A DNA stretch of 64,000 nucleotides, from contig NZ_CP009517.1 of the NCBI RefSeq assembly GCF_000970305.1, positions 3,968,001 to 4,032,000 of the forward strand, read 5' to 3'. How positions within the stretch are numbered: the first letter of the stretch is position 1; every line of letters starts with the position of its first letter. This document shows, in pieces, positions 17,457 to 26,740 of the stretch. The notes beneath the pieces were generated by a model that worked only from the letters and a program-made list of their open reading frames with translations, was not told where the DNA came from and did no database searches. A program made the position numbers and the translations under genes. This DNA is from Methanosarcina barkeri 3. GTDB taxonomy: Archaea > Halobacteriota > Methanosarcinia > Methanosarcinales > Methanosarcinaceae.

Positions 17457-19085
17457 ATGCAGCAAGATCAGGATTACAACACTGAGAACTCGCCAGAACT
17501 TTCTGAGAAAAAATACAAATTGCTCGGGTTTCTGATCATTCTTTTTGCCCTGTTAATAAGATTGTTCGATCTGGGAGAGCGAGTACTTCATCACGATGAA
17601 AGCGTACATGCCAGTTTTACCCTTAAACTTCTCGAAAGCGGGCAATATAAATATGACCCTGCCTATCACGGCCCCTTTCTATTCCATTCTACTGCTGTTG
17701 TCTTTCACTTCCTGGGAATAAACGATGCGACATCACGCCTGATCCCTGTTTTCTTCGGAGTAGCAGCAGTTCTTCTGCTCTTTTTACTTAAGAAGGAGCT
17801 TGGAGAAAGGGGTGTACTCTGGTCGGCTTTCTTGCTCTCTTTTTCTCCAAGTATGGTGTACTTTTCAAGGTTCTTCAGGAATGATCTGATCATTGTTTTC
17901 TGCACCCTGGCAACGGTTATAGGTGGAATTCGCTATCTTGAGAACCTTCACAGCTCAAAGAGATACGCTTATCTTATCCTTGCTGCTTCCTCTCTTGCAG
18001 TTGCCGTATCCTCAAAAGAAAACGCTTATCTTGTTATCCTTATGTTCGGAGCCTATGCATTGATTTATTCTTTGTACGGATTTTACTTTGACTGGAAAAA
18101 AGAAAATCTGAGCTTTAAAAGAACTTTTATTCTCAAAATTTCAGCCGTTTCTCCGTTCATACCAGAAATTCTGATTTCAGGCATTCTTTTTGTTTTTATT
18201 GTAATGTTATTTTATACAAGCCTTTTCAGAACCCCGGAAACTCTCTATTCAATTGTGGAAAGAGCTTTTTCTCACTGGATGGAGATGCATAGAATTGAAC
18301 GTATAGGAGGCCCTTTTTACTATTATATTCCTATCCTTCTTGTATACGAAAGTCCGATTTTGATCTTTGGGACTGCAGGTATAGTTCATTTTCTGAGAAA
18401 GAAAGGAAAAAATGCCTCCTTTTTCCTGTTTGTTTCTTACTGGGCAGTTTCGAGTTTGCTACTTTACTCCTATCTTCAGGAAAAAGTCCCCTGGCTTGTT
18501 GTGCATATTGTCCTGCCTTTTGGGATTCTGGCAGGGGCTTATCTTGGAGATTTCTTTTCCGGGATAACAGGTCGAAGACAGAAGAATTTACCCGAAAAAG
18601 AAAACATGAGTTTCGGAATAGACAAAACTCCCGTTTCCTGGATAAAATATTCCAGATCCTATACCCTTGTTGCAGGGATTCTGGCACTTACACTAATAAT
18701 ATCACTGGCTCAGTGCTTCTCCGTAAACTTCTACAGGAGTATGGAACCTGATGAACTGATGACGTATTCACAGACATCTCCGGATATCAGGGAACTTATG
18801 GAGAAAATAGAAGGATTTAATCTCGGGCCTGAAACTCTAAGGATATCCGTTGTGGACCCCGAAAGCCTTTACTGGCCTCTCCCATGGTACCTCAGAGACT
18901 ATGAGAAAGCAGCATATTATACAGAACCGCCAGCAAAAAAAAAGTACGACGCGATAATCGTACCTTCAACATATAGTATGTACGATCTGATTTCAGAAGA
19001 AAAATATTCCTCATATAATTTCTCCTTACGTCCTGGAAAGAAGTTTACTCTTTATTATAAAAAAGAACTTGAAAAAAACATATAA
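17457..19085 (+). CDS. Agl23-like membrane glycosyltransferase-family protein
   Basis: A 542-residue polytopic membrane protein resembling the TIGR03663 family (flippase activity-associated Agl23) and, more distantly, dolichyl-phosphate-mannose protein mannosyltransferases. The first luminal loop carries the typical HHDESVHASFTLKLLESGQY and YHGPFLFH motifs (about 43-80). There, acidic and His residues are thought to contact the lipid-linked sugar. About ten hydrophobic helices follow up to about residue 420, then a soluble C-terminal tail. The probable role is in N-glycan or surface polysaccharide assembly. The start ATG is preceded by GGAAGGTTTGGGGAATA. Confidence 0.82.
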   Translation: MQQDQDYNTENSPELSEKKYKLLGFLIILFALLIRLFDLGERVLHHDESVHASFTLKLLESGQYKYDPAYHGPFLFHSTAVVFHFLGINDATSRLIPVFFGVAAVLLLFLLKKELGERGVLWSAFLLSFSPSMVYFSRFFRNDLIIVFCTLATVIGGIRYLENLHSSKRYAYLILAASSLAVAVSSKENAYLVILMFGAYALIYSLYGFYFDWKKENLSFKRTFILKISAVSPFIPEILISGILFVFIVMLFYTSLFRTPETLYSIVERAFSHWMEMHRIERIGGPFYYYIPILLVYESPILIFGTAGIVHFLRKKGKNASFFLFVSYWAVSSLLLYSYLQEKVPWLVVHIVLPFGILAGAYLGDFFSGITGRRQKNLPEKENMSFGIDKTPVSWIKYSRSYTLVAGILALTLIISLAQCFSVNFYRSMEPDELMTYSQTSPDIRELMEKIEGFNLGPETLRISVVDPESLYWPLPWYLRDYEKAAYYTEPPAKKKYDAIIVPSTYSMYDLISEEKYSSYNFSLRPGKKFTLYYKKELEKNI

Positions 19086-19134
19086 ACATATAATAGACCG
19101 GAAAAAGGAAATTTACATATTAAGTACTGGAGAA

Positions 19135-19210
19135 TAATAGTACTAGAAGAATAGTATTAGAAGAATAGTATTAGAAGAATAGTATTAGAAGAACAGTACT
19201 AGAAGAACAA
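19135..19210. repeat. 14-bp tandem repeat
   Basis: About five to six copies of ATAGTATTAGAAGA directly upstream of the CBS gene. The last copies change ATAG to ACAG. Confidence 0.85.
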
Positions 19211-19229
19211 TCTTTAAGTGGGAGATGGT

Positions 19230-19853
19230 ATGGACAGAACATTCAGTCTGAAAAATAGCTTTTCAGGAAAAAGTACCTCTCAAGGAAACAAAAAAGGAGA
19301 GACTGAAGAGTTTCCGAAGCAGAGAGGAAAACAACCTGACAAACGTCCAGGCTTTCCAGACTCCAGTCCTCTTTCCAAATCGATAGACGACAGACTTGGG
19401 ACCTGTCTCTGGATGACAATTGACGAACTTATGACCAGAGAGATCGTAAAGGTCTATGAAAATACATCAATTGAAGAAATTCTTTCACTTTATGGCAAAT
19501 ATCCTTACCACATCCTGCCTGTAGTGAATGATAAAAATGAGCTTGTGGGTATTATTGATCTTGATATTATTCTTGAAATTCTTCTTTTATGTTTAATGCC
19601 CAGAGAAAAACACACCCTAACTACTGCAATCCGATCGCTCGGAGCAACAGCAAAAGAGATTATGATTACTCATCCTATAACGATCTCTCTAAATGCCACA
19701 CTTAAGAATGCTTCTGACCTAATGATAAAGTACAGGCTTGACCGTATCTGTGTTATTGAAGATGGGAAACTGGTAGGAGTAATATCAAAAAGAAATCTTA
19801 TAGAAGAGATCTGCAAAAGAAGAAAGGAAAAGCTGAAAGGGGAAACAGACTAA
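19230..19853 (+). CDS. CBS-pair protein with disordered N-terminus
   Basis: A 207-residue protein with a polar, probably disordered first 60 residues (rich in Ser, Lys, Gln and Pro) followed by two CBS domains. The first (about 66-130) carries LMTREIVKVYENTSIEEIL and HILPVVNDKNELVGIIDLD. The second (about 145-205) carries IMITHPITISLNATLKNAS and RICVIEDGKLVGVISKRNL. It is probably an adenosine-ligand sensor. I chose the ATG at 19230 with GGAGATGG just upstream rather than the GTG at 19218. Placed before a cation/proton antiporter, it could regulate it, but that is inference. Confidence 0.85.
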   Translation: MDRTFSLKNSFSGKSTSQGNKKGETEEFPKQRGKQPDKRPGFPDSSPLSKSIDDRLGTCLWMTIDELMTREIVKVYENTSIEEILSLYGKYPYHILPVVNDKNELVGIIDLDIILEILLLCLMPREKHTLTTAIRSLGATAKEIMITHPITISLNATLKNASDLMIKYRLDRICVIEDGKLVGVISKRNLIEEICKRRKEKLKGETD

Positions 19854-19969
19854 AAATTGAACTGTTGCTGATAGCAAATATTAAAGTTCTGACAATTCTA
19901 TAAAAATACCTTAGATCATATAATAAATTTTTAGGATTTATAAAAGATTTTTAAGGTTTTATAATAAAT

Positions 19970-20090
19970 TCTTAAGATTCCAGTTAATTCTTAAGATCTT
20001 AATCAACTCTTAAAATCCTAATCGATTCTTAAAATCCTAATCAATTCTTAAGATCCTAATCGATTCTTAAGATCTTAATCACCTTAGAAA
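19970..20090. repeat. 19-bp tandem repeat
   Basis: About six copies of a unit like AATCGATTCTTAAGATCCT with alternating GATCCT/AATCCT/GATCTT endings. It fills most of the 330-bp gap upstream of the antiporter. Confidence 0.8.
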
Positions 20091-20185
20091 AGATAGATTA
20101 GAATTTGGAAGGCAAAATATTCGTTTGATATATTAGAGTTATAAAAACAAAGTGAGAAAGAGCAAAATGTGGGGGGCCAGCAGTA

Positions 20186-21349
20186 GTGAGTGCTCTACTT
20201 CAGTTACTGTTCTTGATTTTCAGCGTCAAACTTCTCGGAGAAGCAGCAGAACGAATAGGTATACCTTTAGTTGCAGGAGAAATTCTGGCTGGAGTTTCAC
20301 TTGGCGTACTTTTTCTTAATATCGATACCGACATAATAACTTTTTTTGCCAAACTCGGATCGATTTTTCTACTTTTCACTGCCGGATATAAAGAAGTAAA
20401 CCTTAAGAACCTCAAATTTGATTCAGTAACAGCGCTTGTTCCAACACTTTCCCAGATAGTCTTTGCTTTTATCTTCGGATTCGTTTTTGGAAGGGCCTTT
20501 AATTTCAGTTTTCTTGAAAGCCTCTTTCTGGGAGTAGCTTTCAACCCAACAAGTATAACAGTAGTGCTCGGAACTCTTATAGATTTAAACTACCTCTCCA
20601 GCAGACCTGGGACAGCAATACTTTCGTCTGCGTTCTTGGATGATATTATAGCACTTTTTTTCTTTTCAATTGTTATTAACTTTGTCCGTTTTAACCGTGT
20701 TCCTCCAGTTATGGTGATTCTTCTGATCGCAGGAAAAATCCTGATTTTTCTGTTCATAATGTATATCCTTGGAACTTACCTCTTTCCCAGGCTTTTTATA
20801 TATGCTGAGAAAATGCATGCAAAAGAAGCTGTGTTTTCCCTGGTTGTTGTGACTGCTCTTTTTTCTGCTTATCTTGCAGAAATATTCGAACTTCATTCAT
20901 CAATAGGGGCGTTTACAGGGGGTATAATGGTGTCGGAAATTCCCCTTGCTAAACTCCCGGATATACAGAGCAAAGTTGATGGACTGGCTCATGGAGTTTT
21001 GATTCCTCTTTTTTTCGCTTTTATAGGATTTTTAATTGATCCATACACCCTAAAAAACACTGGCAGCTTTACCCTTCTAATTATCCTTGCAGCACTTTCG
21101 GGGAAATTAGCAGGAGGCTTTATCGGATCAAAAGTTATAGGTTTCGACTTTTACGAAAGTTTAATTTTCGGCACAGGGGTTATGCCGAGGGCAGGAGTTG
21201 AGCTTGTGATACTCACTATAGGAAGAGAATTACAAATAATCAATCAGGAAACATTTTCGGCAATGGTCCTGATGGTAGTTGTATCTATTCTAATCTCACC
21301 GATCTGTGTGAGATGGGCTATTCAAGCCAGGCAACGAAAGAACGGGTAA
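20186..21349 (+). CDS. CPA2-family cation/proton antiporter
   Basis: A 387-residue membrane protein with about 12 hydrophobic helices, of the Kef/NapA/GerN type (monovalent cation:proton antiporter 2). Family landmarks are GVAFNPTSITVVLGTLIDL (about 112-130) and the ion-binding helix ILSSAFLDDIIALFFFSI (about 145-162) with a DD pair. It lacks the cytoplasmic RCK/TrkA-N domain of full Kef channels. The start is a GTG with GGGGGG eleven bases upstream. It ends one base before the convergent P-type ATPase gene. Confidence 0.9.
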   Translation: MSALLQLLFLIFSVKLLGEAAERIGIPLVAGEILAGVSLGVLFLNIDTDIITFFAKLGSIFLLFTAGYKEVNLKNLKFDSVTALVPTLSQIVFAFIFGFVFGRAFNFSFLESLFLGVAFNPTSITVVLGTLIDLNYLSSRPGTAILSSAFLDDIIALFFFSIVINFVRFNRVPPVMVILLIAGKILIFLFIMYILGTYLFPRLFIYAEKMHAKEAVFSLVVVTALFSAYLAEIFELHSSIGAFTGGIMVSEIPLAKLPDIQSKVDGLAHGVLIPLFFAFIGFLIDPYTLKNTGSFTLLIILAALSGKLAGGFIGSKVIGFDFYESLIFGTGVMPRAGVELVILTIGRELQIINQETFSAMVLMVVVSILISPICVRWAIQARQRKNG

Positions 21350-21350
21350 A

Positions 21351-24110
21351 TCAATCAAAGTTTGTCTTTTCTTTAGTTTTCCCCTGAGAACTTTTTCCTG
21401 AGAAATATTTTATCAGTTCCATTGAGATAAGCGTGGTAGAAGCAAGAGGCAGTATCACTCCCCAGTCAGAGAGAGAAAGCGGAACAGTCCTAAAGGCAGT
21501 CTGGAAAAAAGGAACATAAATTACTACCAGTTGCAGGATTATTGTTGTCAGGACTGCATAAACCAGAGACCTGTTTGTAAAAATTCCCAAGGAAAAGATT
21601 GAATAACGGTCGGACCTCCAGTTGAACGCATTAAACATTTCTGAAAAAACAACAAGGGTAAAAATAAGAGTCTGGAGTTTCTCAATAGAGAAGTTTCTGT
21701 CAAGGGCCCAGGTTAAGACTAGAAGAGCCTGAAAAGCAATCAACCCTCCAATTCCCAGCCCGGCTGCGATTTCCCGGCGAGTGATAAGACCCTCCTCAAC
21801 ATTTCTTGGCTTCTGTCTCATAATGCCGCTGTCAGGAGGCTCAACTGATAGAGCCATAGGAGGAAGCCCGTCCGTAATCAAATTAATCCAGAGGATCTGA
21901 ACCGCAATCAGAGGCAGAATCTGCCATCCCAGAATAGAAATAAGGACTATGAGCACCTCACCTATATGGGCTGAGAGCCCGTAAGTAATGAAGTTTCTAA
22001 TATTTTTGAATATATTTCGGCCTTCCTCAACCGCTGCAACAATTGATGCAAAATTATCGTCCGTAAGGATCATGCTTGAAGCTTCTTTACTGACATCCGT
22101 GCCCGTAATCCCCATAGCTATTCCCATATCTGCAGCTTTAAGGGCAGGAGCATCGTTTACTCCGTCCCCGGTCATCGCTACTACATAGCCTTTTTTCTTA
22201 AGGGCGTCTATTACCCTCAACTTATGGGTAGGATAAACCCTGGCATAAACCGAGACTCTTTCAACCTCGCCTTCAAACTCGGCATCACTGAGGCTATCAA
22301 GTTCCGAGCCTGTAAGAGTAAGATCGTTTTTCTTCAAAATCCCCAGTTCCTTTGCAATTGCAGATGCCGTAACCTTATGGTCACCTGTTATCATTATGGT
22401 TTTAATGCCTGCGTTTTCACATTTTTGGATTGCAACCTTTACTTCCTCTCTTGGTGGATCTCTCATGCCAGTTAAGCCTGAAAAAACCATGTCTTCTTCA
22501 ATTTTCTCAGAAGGAAAATCTCCTGAAGAATTATTTTCAATAAAGAGTTCCTCATCCAGAGGATGGAATGAAAGAGCCATAACCCTGAGGGCCTGATCAG
22601 CCATTTCCCTGACTTCCCCAGTAATCAACTGCTTCATCTCTGGAGATAAAGATTTTATTTCACCATCAAGAAAAATCTTCGTACATGAGCCAAGAATTAC
22701 CTCAGGAGCTCCCTTTGAAAAAGCAACCAGCCCTTTAAGAGGAAAGCTGCCAGAATCAGCTTCCAGTTTACTGATAGTGGTCATTCGTTTTCTTTCAGAG
22801 GAAAAGGGTATTTCCCCAAGGCGAGGATATTTTTGATCAATATCAACTTTATGAAGCCCTGCCTTTGCAGCAGCAACCACAAGAGCTGCCTCCGTAGGAT
22901 CTCCTTTGATCTCCCATTTTTCATTTTCCTTAAAAAGGCCAGCGTCGTTACAGAGAACAGCTCCCAGTAAGAGAATCTGAAGATGGGAGTCATCCGTAGA
23001 AACTTTATCACTTCCCTTAAAGAACTCTCCTTCGGGAGAATATCCTGCTCCCGTAACATTCAAAACCTGCTTATTAACACAAATTTTTTCAACCGTCATT
23101 TTGTTCTGTGTAAGCGTGCCTGTCTTATCCGAACAGATAACGTTTGTTGCTCCAAGAGTTTCTACAGATGGCAGTTTTCTTACAAGGGCATGCCTTTTGA
23201 CCATACGTCTTACTCCGAGTCCAAGCCCTACCGTAACAACTGCAGGAAGAGCTTCAGGAATAGCAGCAACCGCGAGAGCAACTCCCCATAAAAACATATC
23301 AAGGAGAGGAAAACCATAAAAAACCCCAAGCATTGCAACAAAAGCCACAATTATAAGAGTCGCAATACCAATCCATCTGCCGAACTTATCAAGGCTTTCC
23401 TGTAAAGGAGTTCTGGATCTCTCTATTGTCCCCAGAAGCCCGGCCAGCTCTCCAAAAGCCGTATTCATTCCGGTTGCGGTAACGATTGCACTGCCTCTTC
23501 CGTAAGCAACTGCAGTTCCTGTATAGACCATATTTGTCCTGTCAGCTTCAGGAGTTTCGGAGGGCAGGGCTTCAATGTTTTTCTGGACAGGCACGGACTC
23601 TCCTGTAAGGGAGGACTCATCAATTTTGAGATTGAACTCTTTAACGATCCTGGCATCCGCAGGAATGCGGTCTCCGGTTTCAATAAGGATAAGATCCCCA
23701 GGAACGAGATTGTTTGAGGAAATATTTTTTTCAACCCCATCCCTTATAACAGTAGCTTCAGGTGAAGTAAGGGACTTTAGAAGCTCAATTGCTTTTTCGG
23801 CTCGATATTCCTGCACGAAGCTGAGAATCCCTGCAAGAAAAACCGTGAAAATAATGACTATTGCATCAACTACCTCCCCGAGAAGAGCCGAAATAACAGA
23901 GGCCGTAATCAAAATAAAAATCAAGATACTTTTAAACTGTGAGATAAAGAGTTGCAGAACCGATACTTTTTCCTTTTCTTTAAGTTCGTTTTTGCCATAT
24001 TTTTCAAGTCTTTTTTCAGCTTCTTCAGAACTCAAACCTGCTTCCGATACTCCAAGCTCTTCAAAAACGGAGTTGACTTCCTGATCGTAATACACCCCTC
24101 TATCCCTCAA
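21351..24110 (-). CDS. Cation-transporting P-type ATPase (P2A, Ca-type)
   Basis: A 919-residue P-type ATPase, probably exporting Ca2+ (Mn2+ or other cations possible). In order: N-terminal cation ATPase domain, the actuator TGESVPV motif (about 178-184) and the ion-site helix AVAAIPEALPAVVTVGLGLGVRRM (about 283-306). The phosphorylation site is SDKTGTLTQNKM (D at about 332), followed by the nucleotide-binding KGDPTEAALV, MITGDHKVTA and MTGDGVNDAPALK. The C-terminal cation ATPase segment with six helices closes it. The PEALP in place of PEGLP is a known variant in this subgroup. It is convergent with the antiporter. Confidence 0.94.
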   Translation of the reverse strand: MRDRGVYYDQEVNSVFEELGVSEAGLSSEEAEKRLEKYGKNELKEKEKVSVLQLFISQFKSILIFILITASVISALLGEVVDAIVIIFTVFLAGILSFVQEYRAEKAIELLKSLTSPEATVIRDGVEKNISSNNLVPGDLILIETGDRIPADARIVKEFNLKIDESSLTGESVPVQKNIEALPSETPEADRTNMVYTGTAVAYGRGSAIVTATGMNTAFGELAGLLGTIERSRTPLQESLDKFGRWIGIATLIIVAFVAMLGVFYGFPLLDMFLWGVALAVAAIPEALPAVVTVGLGLGVRRMVKRHALVRKLPSVETLGATNVICSDKTGTLTQNKMTVEKICVNKQVLNVTGAGYSPEGEFFKGSDKVSTDDSHLQILLLGAVLCNDAGLFKENEKWEIKGDPTEAALVVAAAKAGLHKVDIDQKYPRLGEIPFSSERKRMTTISKLEADSGSFPLKGLVAFSKGAPEVILGSCTKIFLDGEIKSLSPEMKQLITGEVREMADQALRVMALSFHPLDEELFIENNSSGDFPSEKIEEDMVFSGLTGMRDPPREEVKVAIQKCENAGIKTIMITGDHKVTASAIAKELGILKKNDLTLTGSELDSLSDAEFEGEVERVSVYARVYPTHKLRVIDALKKKGYVVAMTGDGVNDAPALKAADMGIAMGITGTDVSKEASSMILTDDNFASIVAAVEEGRNIFKNIRNFITYGLSAHIGEVLIVLISILGWQILPLIAVQILWINLITDGLPPMALSVEPPDSGIMRQKPRNVEEGLITRREIAAGLGIGGLIAFQALLVLTWALDRNFSIEKLQTLIFTLVVFSEMFNAFNWRSDRYSIFSLGIFTNRSLVYAVLTTIILQLVVIYVPFFQTAFRTVPLSLSDWGVILPLASTTLISMELIKYFSGKSSQGKTKEKTNFD

Positions 24111-24297
24111 AGTCCCCGAATAATCCGGAGCTATTCCTCGATTAATATATCTGCTTATCTAATATAAGTTTCAAAGCATATATAGCAGTTAAGTATATCG
24201 ATAGGTTAAGGGATTTTTAAGGAAATTTCAGTAACATGGACTCTTGTAGAAAAAGAGATATAAAACTTTAGCTGTTTTTATATCAAGACAGGAGTGT

Positions 24298-24450
24298 GGA
24301 ATCTATTTGAATCTGGCTGAAATCTATTCAAATCAGTTGAGACCTATTTGAAACTGTTTGAATCTGGTTGAAATCTATTTGAATCAGTTGAAACATATTT
24401 GAAATTATTCAAATTTAGTTGAAACCTATTTGAGTCTGGTTGATTTCTTA
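24298..24450. repeat. Degenerate tandem repeat
   Basis: Seven or so imperfect copies of a TTGAAACCTATTTGAATCTGG-type unit (about 20-22 bp) between the P-type ATPase and the FAD oxidoreductase genes, which diverge from this gap. Confidence 0.7.
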
Positions 24451-24503
24451 AGAGTTACCAAAGTTCTGTTCGAAAAATAAAACAGATAAGGGAAAAGTTG
24501 GGT

Positions 24504-25838
24504 ATGAAAATCGTAATAGTAGGGAGTGGACTTGCGGGGTTGTCAGCTGGGTATAAGCTCTGTAAATCAAACGAAATTGTTATTTTTGAAAAAGATGCAG
24601 AAATCGGGGGGATGGCCGCAAGTTATTGCCGGAACTTTGCCGGAAAGAAGTACTTTATAGAAAAGTACTATCACCACATATTCAGGAGCGACTCGGAACT
24701 TCTTGACCTGATAAGGGAGCTCGGGCTTGAAGGTCAAATGCTGTGGCTAAAGGGAAAAAACGCCTACTTTGTGGACGGTAAAAACTATCCTATGAATACT
24801 CCTGGCGAAATTCTGAAATTTAAACCTCTTTCGTTTACGGATCTGGTAAAACTTGGGCTATTGGTGCTCAGGATAAAGCTAATAAATAATACGATTTCCT
24901 ATGACAGAATAAAAGCAAAAGACTGGATTCTTGATACAGCGGGACAATCCGTATATGAAAACTTTTTTGCTCCTCTTATGAAAAGTAAATTCGGTGAAAA
25001 TGCCGAAAATGTTTCTGCTGCCTGGCTTATCGGGCGTGTGAAAATAAGGTCAGACCGGGGAAAAGAAGGAGAAAAACTGGGGTACCTGAAAGGAGGATTT
25101 AACTCCTTAATAGAAGCTCTGGCAAGGGAAATCACTGCATATGGGGGCAAGATCTTACAGAACGAAACCGTAACGGAAATCGTAATCAAAGATAATGCAG
25201 TGCAGGGAGTAATTGCAAACGGGAATTTCATTCCCTGCGAAGCCGTAATTTCAACTGTTGAACCCAGAGTACTTGATATCCTCACGAAAGGCAAACTTGG
25301 AGCTCTCCATGCGACCCTGCAAAGCATTCGATATCAAGGAACTGCATGTGCCCTCATAGGACTTGACAGAAAACTTATGAAAGACGGAAATTACTGGTTG
25401 AATATAAAAGCTAATGTGCCTTTCGGAGCTGTAATTGAACACACCAACTTTATGCCTTTTGAAGACTATGGAGAACATCTTATCTATGTAACTTCTTATT
25501 TTCAGGATGAAAACAATGACCTCTGGATAAAGAAGGAAGAAGAAGTTCTGGATTCTTACCTGAAGGGTCTTGAAAAGATGTTTTCCGATTTCTCAAGAAC
25601 CGATATCCACTGGGCAAAACTCTTCCGCAGAATGGATACTGCACCTGTGTATGAACAGGGATACCTTGAAAAAGTTCTGCCGTTTTCTCCAGGCCCGTCC
25701 GGACTTTATCTGGCAGGAATGTTCTCATCAACCAATTATCCGGAAAGAAGCATGAACGGCTCTCTAAAAGCCGGGTTTGAAGTTGCGAGCTTTTTCATGA
25801 AAAAAGAAGAGAATTGCGAAGTTTGCTGGCTCGACTGA
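24504..25838 (+). CDS. FAD-dependent amine-oxidase-like oxidoreductase
   Basis: A 444-residue flavoprotein of the protoporphyrinogen oxidase/phytoene desaturase-like superfamily. It starts with the dinucleotide-binding MKIVIVGSGLAGLSAGYKL and FEKDAEIGGMAAS (about 1-40). It has the R-rich second motif at about 235-255 (AVISTVEPRVLDI) and the C-terminal FAD signature GLYLAGMFSSTNYPERSMNGSLKAG (about 405-430). The substrate is unknown; lipid or isoprenoid desaturation and surface-sugar chemistry are both possible. I begin at the ATG at 24504; a TTG two codons upstream is less likely. Confidence 0.85.
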   Translation: MKIVIVGSGLAGLSAGYKLCKSNEIVIFEKDAEIGGMAASYCRNFAGKKYFIEKYYHHIFRSDSELLDLIRELGLEGQMLWLKGKNAYFVDGKNYPMNTPGEILKFKPLSFTDLVKLGLLVLRIKLINNTISYDRIKAKDWILDTAGQSVYENFFAPLMKSKFGENAENVSAAWLIGRVKIRSDRGKEGEKLGYLKGGFNSLIEALAREITAYGGKILQNETVTEIVIKDNAVQGVIANGNFIPCEAVISTVEPRVLDILTKGKLGALHATLQSIRYQGTACALIGLDRKLMKDGNYWLNIKANVPFGAVIEHTNFMPFEDYGEHLIYVTSYFQDENNDLWIKKEEEVLDSYLKGLEKMFSDFSRTDIHWAKLFRRMDTAPVYEQGYLEKVLPFSPGPSGLYLAGMFSSTNYPERSMNGSLKAGFEVASFFMKKEENCEVCWLD

Positions 25839-25944
25839 GAAAATGAAGTCCTGTACTTTCATTAAAAGTGTTGTGTACCTGAAGAGTTCCCAGACTTAAC
25901 ATAATCTTTAAGGACGAACTATTATATAGTCTCAGGGATGATAA

Positions 25945-26252
25945 TATACTGTCTGTATCCGCATGCAGAATTTCTTTCTGCATGATTACCTGTCCTTCCG
26001 GATTTATCATTCAAGGGGATTTGAGCAATGGTGAATAAGGAAAAGGCAGTAAAAACCTAAAAAATCTAGACTTCTGCCGTTAGTCGGCATTTTGGGGGCA
26101 TGCTGGCCAAGTCCGCATTTGCGGGGATGGCACAGGAGAAGTAACTTGTTTTTCCTTGAGCCTGGCTCTCAAATAAATCCCGGATGCTGTAAAAAAGCTG
26201 CCCTGGCCTCCGGGTAGGGGTATTGGCAGCATAAAATAAGAGGAGTGGTAAA
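25945..26252 (+). promoter_or_regulatory. Long structured leader of the DUF3303 gene
   Basis: A TATA box (25921-25929) predicts a transcript starting near 25947, about 300 nt before the DUF3303 start. The leader contains a perfect 9-bp hairpin (25962-25970/25976-25984) and a small ORF with its own ribosome-binding site (26028-26060). A G+C-rich two-part hairpin follows, in which GCCA/TGGC encloses CCGC/GCGG with AGT and GGA opposed (about 26107-26136). Finally, a 3' strand at 26225-26232 can pair with either 26184-26189 or 26197-26202, just before the gene's AGGAG. It looks like a cis-acting regulatory RNA; the ligand is unknown. Confidence 0.5.
26028..26060 (+). CDS. Possible 10-residue leader peptide
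   Basis: Translates to MVNKEKAVKT and stop. AAGGGGAT precedes the ATG at a good distance. It lies inside the putative regulatory leader of the DUF3303 gene, so it may be an upstream ORF. Its size makes chance occurrence possible. Confidence 0.25.
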   Translation: MVNKEKAVKT

Positions 26253-26254
26253 AG

Positions 26255-26527
26255 ATGTTATTCATGGACGTTAGTACCTGGGACCCTTCGAACCGCGATA
26301 AGATCCTTGAGCATTTTAAGAGATTGGAGATTCCAGACGGAATTGATGTCATTAACCAGTGGATTGACCTTTCCGGAAACCGCTATTACATCCTTTACGA
26401 AGCTGAGAGTGCCGAAGCTTACGGAGCTTTCAACCTACCCTGGTCAGATATCTGTGTAATTGATAGCGTACCGGTTATGGAAGCTTCTGAATTCATGCAG
26501 CTTCTACCTAAATACCAGAAGAAGTAA
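26255..26527 (+). CDS. DUF3303-like small protein
   Basis: A 90-residue protein starting MLFMDVSTWDPSNRDKILEHF, a ferredoxin-like alpha/beta fold by appearance. It matches the pattern of DUF3303, a family abundant in Methanosarcina with no known function. The ribosome-binding site AGGAG is nine bases from the ATG. No signal peptide or membrane segment. Its long structured leader suggests it is tightly controlled. Confidence 0.75.
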   Translation: MLFMDVSTWDPSNRDKILEHFKRLEIPDGIDVINQWIDLSGNRYYILYEAESAEAYGAFNLPWSDICVIDSVPVMEASEFMQLLPKYQKK

Positions 26528-26642
26528 ATATAGAGTTAGTAACTCTTAATTTATTTATACGGTTATCAGGAAAAGTCCGATGAGCTGCATATTAACTGGC
26601 TCATCGAAAAATCTTTATTTTATCAGTATCAAACTTCAGAGC

Positions 26643-26718
26643 TTTCTCGTAGCCTTTCTTACTCAGTACGTTTTTTACTCAGTACGTTTCTTGCTCAGTA
26701 CGTTTCTTGCTCAGTACG
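26643..26718. repeat. 16-bp tandem repeat
   Basis: About four and a half copies of TTTCTTGCTCAGTACG between the DUF3303 gene and the convergent aldehyde dehydrogenase. Confidence 0.85.
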
Positions 26719-26740
26719 TCAGGTTTTTAGCAGTATTAGT

